11,347 nucleotides of DNA from Planctomycetota bacterium (GTDB taxonomy: Bacteria > Planctomycetota > Phycisphaerae > FEN-1346). The DNA lies in NCBI GenBank assembly GCA_026386995.1, contig JAPLMO010000349.1:1-11347 (forward strand). Direction: 5' to 3'. Under the pieces are notes generated by a model. That model was given only the letters and a program-made list of their open reading frames with translations. It had not been told where the DNA came from and did not search any database. Shown piece by piece: positions 6,882 through 11,347 of the stretch. Position 1 is the first letter of the stretch. The number at the start of each line of letters is the position of its first letter. Made by a program: the position numbers and the translations under genes.

Positions 6882-7763
6882 TCAGCGTTTCGTGTAGATC
6901 GCCAAAGCCGCAATCTTGGCCGCCAACCGCGCGGCGGCGAAGTCGCTGGCCGCGTCGCCGCATGCCGAGAGTTCAACCACGTCGGCGCCGACGACCTTGT
7001 GCCGCTTGAAGACTTGCTCCATGAGCCTCATCGTGGGCCACCACGCCAGGCCCCCCGGCTCGGGCGTGCCGGTGGTGCGGATGATGCCCGGGTCGAGGCC
7101 GTCCACGTCGAACGAGATGTAAACCGGGCTGCGCAGGGCCGCAACGACGCGGGCGACCCAGCGGTCGGCGGCGGCGCACTGGCGGCCCCAGAAGATAGGC
7201 AGTTTCTTGACGGCGGCGAACTCGATCTCCTCGCGGCTGGCGTTGCGGATGCCCACGTGGACCGTCCGGTGGCCGTCCTCGACGCACCGCCGCATGACGC
7301 ACGCATGGCTGTAGGGCGTGCCCTCGTACTTGTCCCTCAGGTCCAGGTGGGCGTCGATGTGGAGGATCGAGAGCCGGCCGTGCTTCTTGGCGCAGGCCCG
7401 GACGAGGCCCAGGGACACCGTGTGTTCGCCGCCGAGGCCGAGGACCCACGTGCCGTCGGCGGTCGCGCGGCCGGCCACGCGGGCGATGCGCTCGGTCATC
7501 GCGCCGGGCGAGGAGAGGTCCGGCGCAACCGGGTCCAGCGTGTGGATCGGCGCCTCGACGAGGTCCACGTGGAGGTCCGGGTCGTACCTCTCAACCTGGC
7601 GGCTGGCGGTGATGATCGCCTCCGGCCCGCCGCGCGTCCCGGTGCCGTAACTCGTGGTGGCCTCGAACCCGATGGGCAGGACGACCACGCGGGCCGCGCC
7701 GTAGGCGGACGTCTCGCGCGGGATGCCGAGGAAGTTCAGCGGGACGGAATCGAAGTTGCTCAT
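6882..7763 (-). CDS. speB: Agmatinase (ureohydrolase family)
   Basis: 293 residues of the arginase/agmatinase family, a binuclear manganese enzyme. All six metal ligands are visible: H114 in GGEHT, D137/H139/D141 in HIDAHLDLRD, and D219/D221 in SFDVDGLDP. The segments YSHACVMRRC (151-160) and TGTPEPGGL (231-239) are also family signatures. The gene directly follows a pyruvoyl-dependent arginine decarboxylase, which makes agmatine, so agmatine to putrescine plus urea is the best assignment over arginase or formimidoylglutamase. ATG 7763 has AAAGGGG 6 bases upstream. An alternative in-frame ATG at 7787, preceded by AAGGAA at 9 bases, would add eight residues. The product is cytoplasmic. The 116-base gap to the decarboxylase holds no gene that I can support. 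Confidence 0.92.
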   Translation of the reverse strand: MSNFDSVPLNFLGIPRETSAYGAARVVVLPIGFEATTSYGTGTRGGPEAIITASRQVERYDPDLHVDLVEAPIHTLDPVAPDLSSPGAMTERIARVAGRATADGTWVLGLGGEHTVSLGLVRACAKKHGRLSILHIDAHLDLRDKYEGTPYSHACVMRRCVEDGHRTVHVGIRNASREEIEFAAVKKLPIFWGRQCAAADRWVARVVAALRSPVYISFDVDGLDPGIIRTTGTPEPGGLAWWPTMRLMEQVFKRHKVVGADVVELSACGDAASDFAAARLAAKIAALAIYTKR

Positions 7764-7879
7764 GGCAGGCCCCTTTGTGGGTGGCATGCAACGCCGTTCC
7801 TTGCGCGGGCATGCGGAGTTGCCCGATTGCTGACGGTCCGGCCGCTGCCGTGCGCGGCGGCGGCCCAATGCGGCTTTCG

Positions 7880-8443
7880 TTACGCGATTTGCACCGGCGT
7901 GTGGCCGACGAAAACGGCGGCGGCCACGCACGTGGTCCAGCGGCCGTGCTTGTCGCACCTGGCGCTCTGCGTGATGTTCTGGCTGCGGACGATCTTGCGG
8001 CTCATCCGGTAGATCTCTTTGCGTTCGTCATAGGCCGACTCGGGGTCGAACTCCAGGCCCAGCGTTGTGGCGAGCATCGTGGCGGCCAGGTCCTCGGCCA
8101 GTTCGCCCGCTTTCTCGTCGGTCTCGCCGAAACTGTGGTGCTCCGACAGGTAGCCGTACTGGTCGCCGTCGCCGGGGACCGCCAGGCCGATGGAGGCCGC
8201 CATCATCCGCCCCGGCTCGTTGGTGGCCGCCTCGGCCAGGACGCAGAAGACGATCTGGCCGGGCCGCAGCACCTCCTTGCCGCGCGCCCGCGTGATGACG
8301 CGGCATCCGGGCGGGAAGATGCTTGAGACGCGGACGAGGTTATATCGCTCGATCCCCGCGTCGCGCAGCGCCAACTCGAGGCTGGCGAGTTTCTCGCGGT
8401 GGATGCCCGTGCCCTTTGTAAAAAACACATATCTTGGAACCAT
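7880..8443 (-). CDS. pdaD: Pyruvoyl-dependent arginine decarboxylase
   Basis: 187 residues of the PvlArgDC family, which converts arginine to agmatine and CO2. The proenzyme cleaves itself between two serines to make a beta chain and an alpha chain capped by a pyruvoyl group. The site is seen as [13 protein letters not shown] (35-47), so cleavage is expected between S40 and S41. Further family features are the conserved N-terminal YVFFTKGTG (5-13), a central region with [13 protein letters not shown], and length close to the usual 160-190 residues. Start ATG 8443 has a strong AGGAGA ribosome site 8 bases upstream. With the agmatinase that follows it forms a putrescine route. The symbol is borrowed from the archaeal homologue. 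A short possible leader ORF ends just upstream at 8456, next to this ribosome site. Confidence 0.92.
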   Translation of the reverse strand: MVPRYVFFTKGTGIHREKLASLELALRDAGIERYNLVRVSSIFPPGCRVITRARGKEVLRPGQIVFCVLAEAATNEPGRMMAASIGLAVPGDGDQYGYLSEHHSFGETDEKAGELAEDLAATMLATTLGLEFDPESAYDERKEIYRMSRKIVRSQNITQSARCDKHGRWTTCVAAAVFVGHTPVQIA

Positions 8444-8455
8444 AGTTTCGATCTC

Positions 8456-8521
8456 CTACTTGCGCCAAGGCAGCCACGGATGGTGGTACGTCGGGTGATG
8501 ATGTTGCAGCCGGGCGCCCAT
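8456..8521 (-). CDS. Possible 21-residue leader peptide ahead of the arginine decarboxylase
   Basis: ATG 8521 is followed by 20 codons and TAG at 8458-8456. AAAGGG (8532-8527) lies 5 bases before the ATG, a good ribosome site. The stop codon's TAG directly abuts the AGGAG of the decarboxylase, so ribosomes ending here would occupy that gene's start region. The peptide is rich in His, Pro and Trp: three consecutive His at 7-9, His-His-Pro-Trp at 13-16 and Pro-Trp near the end. It has only two arginines, so classic arginine attenuation is not obvious. It may be coincidental in GC-rich DNA; no homologue is known to me. Confidence 0.3.
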   Translation of the reverse strand: MGARLQHHHPTYHHPWLPWRK

Positions 8522-8577
8522 GGCGGCCCTTTCTGCCACGTGCGGCGCCGGCCGTATTGTCCGCCGCTCGCGGAATT

Positions 8578-9198
8578 CTACAAGAGTTTTTCCAGGTTCC
8601 TCCTGATCGCCTCCAGGGCACGCCCCCGGTGGCTGATCCGGTTTTTCTTCTCGGGCGGCAGTTCCGCCATCGTGCAGCCGTAGGCCGGAAGATAGAAATA
8701 CGGGTCGTAGCCGAACCCGTTCGTGCCCGCCGGCCGGTCGGTGATGATGCCTTCGCAGGTTCCCTCGGCCGACGCCAGCACGCGGCCGGCCGCCGCCCCT
8801 GTGGCCGGGTCCGGCACCGCCAGGGCCGCCACGCAACGGTACCTCGCGGTCCATGTTTCCCGCGGGTGGTCGGCCAGGGCCGCCAGGAGCGTCCGGTTGT
8901 TGAGGGCGTCGTCGCCTTCGCGTCCGCCCCAGCGGCTGGATCGCACGCCGGGCTTTCCGCCGAGGGCGTCGACCTCCAGGCCCGAATCGTCCGCCAGCGC
9001 CCACTGACCGGTCGCGCTGGCGTAACCGAGGGCCTTCGCCGCGGCGTTCTCCTCGAAGGTCTCGTAAGGCTCATCGATCGCCGGAAGGTCGCCGAAATCC
9101 GCCGGCGACTTCAACTCCATGTCCAAGCCGCGCAGGAGGGCTCGCATCTCCTCGAACTTCCTGCGGTTACGCGTTGCAATGACCAGAGTCCGGCCCAT
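8578..9198 (-). CDS. rdgB: XTP/dITP pyrophosphatase (HAM1/RdgB family)
   Basis: 206 residues. This cytoplasmic house-cleaning enzyme hydrolyses dITP, ITP and XTP to the monophosphates and pyrophosphate, keeping deaminated purines out of nucleic acid. Motifs: the nucleotide-binding start IATRNRRKFEEM (7-18); TFEENAAAKA (47-56); the catalytic block ADDSGLEVDALGGKPGV (69-85) with the acidic pair D70/D71; GTNGFGYDPYF (158-168), which contacts the base; and the C-terminal KNRISHRGRAL (185-195). Length is typical. The start is two bases after the TAG of the upstream lipoprotein gene, and its ribosome site (GAGG) lies within that gene's last codons, so translation is probably coupled. The 134 bases after the gene contain the possible leader ORF; no clear promoter was seen there. 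Confidence 0.95.
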   Translation of the reverse strand: MGRTLVIATRNRRKFEEMRALLRGLDMELKSPADFGDLPAIDEPYETFEENAAAKALGYASATGQWALADDSGLEVDALGGKPGVRSSRWGGREGDDALNNRTLLAALADHPRETWTARYRCVAALAVPDPATGAAAGRVLASAEGTCEGIITDRPAGTNGFGYDPYFYLPAYGCTMAELPPEKKNRISHRGRALEAIRRNLEKLL

Positions 9199-9200
9199 TA

Positions 9201-10406
9201 CTACCTCGCAAACGACGTCACCGACCCCGTGATGACGTAATCGAACGCCTGCACCCCTTTGAGGGGCCGCGGGTCCGCCAGGACCGCCGCGGACGACACG
9301 CCCGCAGCATCCAGGTACTGCCGCGTCGCCTCGGGCCCGAACACAATGACCTTGTCCTGCGGCAGGCGGTTGACGGCGGCGACGACGGCCTCCAGGACGG
9401 TCACGTCGGTCCGCTTGCTGGCGGCGCCGGCATCGGCCGTTGCAACGCCCGCGATGCCCAGCCGGACGGGTCGCCCCGCCGGGATCGCGTCGGTCAACTG
9501 CTTGACGAGCACCGCCACGAGGCGCGACATTTCGTCTTTGGCGCTGGACTGGGCCACCCCGGTGGCGTGGTTACGGCCCTCGGCCTGACCGGTCTTGGTG
9601 TCCACCAGCGCCAGCGACACGCGGTAGAGTACCTTCGGCAGCGGCGCGCCGGCGGTGACGGGGGTCTCGTGGCCGGGGATCATCACGATTTGCGTGGGCA
9701 CGTGGGCCTCGGGCGGGACGACCTCGCCCTCCAGCCGCATCCGCGGGAACTTCTGGATGAGGTCCAGGACCTTCGGACTCGTGATCTTGGGTTTGGCGCC
9801 GGGCCGGCCGATCAGGCTGGGGTTGTCGAAGATTTCCGGCCCGAATGCGCCGATCGTGACCATGCTCAGGCGCGGCCCGTGATAGACGTAGGCCTCGTAG
9901 CCCTGCGAACGCAGTTCGGAGGCGTAGGTCTGGGCCCTCTGCATGCGGCCGGGCGCCTCCCAACTGGCCGCGTGGAATGTAAAGGCTCCCTTGGCGTTCT
10001 CCAGCGGCCAGAGGCTCTTCGGCACCGACTCGGGGATCGGAACGAGCATGACGCCCGCAAACGGGTACTGGCCGGCGGTGTCGCGGGTGCGCCGGAGGTT
10101 CTTGAGCATCTCGTCGGCGTCCTTGTCCTTCCACGAATCGTAGTGGCCGACGCAGAGGCTCGCCACCCGGTCGCCTTCGACGATGAAGACGTCCGGCACG
10201 CCCTTGTCGGAGAGTTCCTTGCCCACGCGCTGCGCGTCGGCGAGCGGCGACACGCCGCGATACTCCGCCAAGAGGATCGTCAGTTTACGTTGCTCCTGCG
10301 CCGGCCTGAACATCTGGCAACCGATCGACCCGGCCGCCAGGACCAGGCCGAGCAGGGCGAGGGCGACCTGTGCGGCACGCCTGCGACGTCCGTTGAGAAT
10401 TTGCAT
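9201..10406 (-). CDS. Putative lipoprotein with two SPOR-like segments
   Basis: 401 residues, no recognised specific family. ATG 10406 is preferred over an upstream TTG at 10418 because GGGGTG lies about 5 bases upstream. The N-terminus has four arginines, a hydrophobic stretch (11-29) and Cys30 in SIGC, consistent with a lipoprotein signal although the -3 residue is not ideal. Residues about 40-105 and 141-193 each look like a SPOR-type beta-alpha-beta unit (DAQRVGKELSDKGV then DVFIVEG...VCVGHYDSW style; RAQTYASELRSQGY then YVYHGPRLSMVTIGAF), a fold that in other proteins binds denuded peptidoglycan glycan. The C-terminal part (about 255-401), ending FDYVITGSV, resembles the CsgG/FlgO/LpoB-like fold of envelope lipoproteins. 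I infer a cell-envelope role. It is co-transcribed with rdgB downstream (two-base gap) and preceded by its own -10 element. Confidence 0.65.
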   Translation of the reverse strand: MQILNGRRRRAAQVALALLGLVLAAGSIGCQMFRPAQEQRKLTILLAEYRGVSPLADAQRVGKELSDKGVPDVFIVEGDRVASLCVGHYDSWKDKDADEMLKNLRRTRDTAGQYPFAGVMLVPIPESVPKSLWPLENAKGAFTFHAASWEAPGRMQRAQTYASELRSQGYEAYVYHGPRLSMVTIGAFGPEIFDNPSLIGRPGAKPKITSPKVLDLIQKFPRMRLEGEVVPPEAHVPTQIVMIPGHETPVTAGAPLPKVLYRVSLALVDTKTGQAEGRNHATGVAQSSAKDEMSRLVAVLVKQLTDAIPAGRPVRLGIAGVATADAGAASKRTDVTVLEAVVAAVNRLPQDKVIVFGPEATRQYLDAAGVSSAAVLADPRPLKGVQAFDYVITGSVTSFAR

Positions 10407-10430
10407 TTGGCACCCCAAGTCTTGACGCCA

Positions 10431-10436
10431 ATTATA
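10431..10436 (-). promoter_or_regulatory. Consensus -10 box for the lipoprotein-rdgB unit
   Basis: The - strand reads a perfect TATAAT here. The -35 region (about 10453-10459) is weak, with only CGACTT-like sequence. The expected transcription start is near 10424, leaving a short leader of about 18 bases that contains the GGGGTG ribosome site before ATG 10406. Confidence 0.5.
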
Positions 10437-10482
10437 CCCACCAGCCGGCCCGAAGTCGCGCGCGTTCGGCGTTTCCGGACGG

Positions 10483-10499
10483 CGCGGCGCTGCGCCGCG
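10483..10499. other. GC-rich hairpin downstream of argD
   Basis: A perfect 7 bp stem, CGCGGCG (10483-10489) with CGCCGCG (10493-10499), has a CTG loop. It is followed on the + strand by CGATTGCTGC before the tandem hairpin units, and may be a degenerate extra unit of that array. With the array it probably separates the argD transcript from the lipoprotein promoter. Confidence 0.45.
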
Positions 10500-10513
10500 A
10501 CCGCGATTGCTGC

Positions 10514-10585
10514 TCGTCGCCGTATGCGGCGACGGCTAAACGCTTGCGTGTCGTCGCCGTATGCGGCGATGGCTAAACGATTGCG
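10514..10585. repeat. Two tandem copies of a 35-base hairpin repeat
   Basis: Units at 10514-10548 and 10551-10585 (period 37) match at 33 of 35 positions. Each contains an inverted repeat around a TATG loop (8 bp perfect in the first: CGTCGCCG 10515-10522 with CGGCGACG 10527-10534) followed by a conserved GGCTAAACG tail. They begin 6 bases after the argD stop on that gene's strand, so they may act as a transcript end or mRNA-stabilising structure. Two units with an internal palindrome each and no spacers do not make a CRISPR array. Confidence 0.8.
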
Positions 10586-10591
10586 TACGGC

Positions 10592-11347
10592 TCATTTTGC
10601 CGCGGGCTTCAGCGACCGCAGCACGTCGGCGAGGATCGCCAGGGCCTCGTCGAGCACCTCGCGCGTAATGTTCAGCGGCGGCATGATCCGCAGCACCGTG
10701 TCGTGCGTGCAGTTGATGTACAGGCCCTTGGCGAGGCACTGGCTGACGAGTTCGCTGCCGTTCTGCGCCAACTCCGCCCCGATCATGAGGCCCGTGCCGC
10801 GCACCTCGGTAATCAGGGGCGTCTCCTGCTTCAGTTCCAGCAGACGCTGCCGCAGGTAAGCGCCCATCCGCTGGGCGTTCTCCAGCAGGTTCTCGTCCTT
10901 GATGATCTGGAAGACCGCGCATCCGGCCGCCGCCGCCAGCGGGTTCCCGCCGAAGGTCGAGGCGTGCGTGCCGGGCACGAGGCTTGCGGCGACCTCCGGC
11001 TTGGCGCACATGGCGCCGATGGCCGTCCCGCCGCCGAGTTGCTTGGCCATGGTCATGATGTCGGGGACGACGCCGGGCACCTGGTATCCCCACCACGTGC
11101 CGCAGCGGCCGACGCCGGTCTGCACCTCGTCGAAGATAAGCAGCATGCCGCGCTGGTCGCACATCTCGCGCAGGCCCTTGAGCCACTCGACCGTGGCGAC
11201 GTTGATGCCGCCCTCGCCCTGGATGGGCTCGACCAGGATGGCGCAGGTTTCCTCGTCGACGAGGCGCTCGACCTCGGCCATGTCGTTCAGCGGCGCGTAC
11301 ATGAAGCCCGGCACCAGCGGCCGGAAGCCTTCCTGGTACTTCGGCTG
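10592..11347 (-). CDS. argD: Acetylornithine aminotransferase, C-terminal part (cut by window edge)
   Basis: The last 251 codons of a class III PLP aminotransferase; the frame is open to the window end, so the start lies outside and about 140-150 residues are missing. ArgD converts N-acetylglutamate semialdehyde to N-acetylornithine in arginine synthesis, and often also acts in the DAP/lysine pathway. Motifs in the fragment: QPKYQEGFRPLVPGF at the start; EPIQGEGG (40-47); IFDEVQTGVGR (71-81) with the aspartate that contacts the PLP ring nitrogen; TMAKQLGGG with the PLP lysine K102 (codon 11044-11042); and THASTFGGNPLA. The QPKYQEGF...PLVPGF opening is typical of ArgD, but ornithine, succinylornithine and related aminotransferases share the later motifs. 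The nearby arginine decarboxylase fits an arginine-centred context. Confidence 0.9.
   Translation of the reverse strand, partial: QPKYQEGFRPLVPGFMYAPLNDMAEVERLVDEETCAILVEPIQGEGGINVATVEWLKGLREMCDQRGMLLIFDEVQTGVGRCGTWWGYQVPGVVPDIMTMAKQLGGGTAIGAMCAKPEVAASLVPGTHASTFGGNPLAAAAGCAVFQIIKDENLLENAQRMGAYLRQRLLELKQETPLITEVRGTGLMIGAELAQNGSELVSQCLAKGLYINCTHDTVLRIMPPLNITREVLDEALAILADVLRSLKPAAK

Noticed and set aside
10514..10585. CRISPR array
   Set aside because: Only two units, directly abutting with a 2-base gap, no spacers and no cas genes.
9567..10859. 430-residue + strand open frame over the lipoprotein gene and argD end
   Set aside because: It crosses two genes and the hairpin array and shows no protein family signature.

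Overview
The window is GC-rich bacterial DNA with short intergenic gaps. Several features point to a Planctomycetota-like (PVC group) organism, probably from an environmental or metagenomic assembly. They are secreted glycoside hydrolases with planctomycete-style accessory domains, a pyruvoyl-dependent arginine decarboxylase next to an agmatinase, and intergenic GTAG-headed hairpin repeats. The phylum is inferred from gene content and style; there is no rRNA or other phylogenetic marker here.

Layout. On the + strand, a secreted DUF4139-type protein (78-1454) is followed by lysA (1557-2849), which has its own sigma70-like promoter (1487-1515) and a likely intrinsic terminator (2885-2913). Everything after that is on the - strand. 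Read in the direction of transcription (right to left) it is: the 3' part of argD (11347-10592, cut by the window edge); a hairpin-repeat spacer; a promoter; a SPOR-like lipoprotein (10406-9201); rdgB (9198-8578); a possible 21-codon leader ORF (8521-8456); pyruvoyl arginine decarboxylase (8443-7880); agmatinase (7763-6882); a secreted GH32 fructan hydrolase (6849-5401); a repeat-filled spacer; and a secreted GH10-like gene broken by an in-frame TAG (5134-2936), which converges on lysA.

Function. The arginine decarboxylase and agmatinase form a two-step route from arginine through agmatine to putrescine. argD (arginine/ornithine synthesis) and lysA (lysine synthesis) are nearby amino-acid genes. 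The two CAZyme genes suggest polysaccharide use, but the GH10-like one looks inactive: besides the internal stop, both positions where the catalytic glutamates should lie are altered.

The most notable non-coding signal is a pair of 58-59 bp compound repeats at 2881-2939 and 5246-5303. Each is two different GTAG-headed hairpins facing each other. The pair are reverse complements with 25/25 identity in both arms and differ only in the central spacer. They resemble REP/BIME elements and bracket the damaged GH10 gene. One copy supplies that gene's stop codon and also appears to act as the lysA terminator. A second GTAG-headed inverted pair (5216-5242 and 5371-5397) encloses one of them, and a third, tandem hairpin family lies at 10514-10585. 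No CRISPR array, tRNA, rRNA, phage or insertion-sequence gene was seen.
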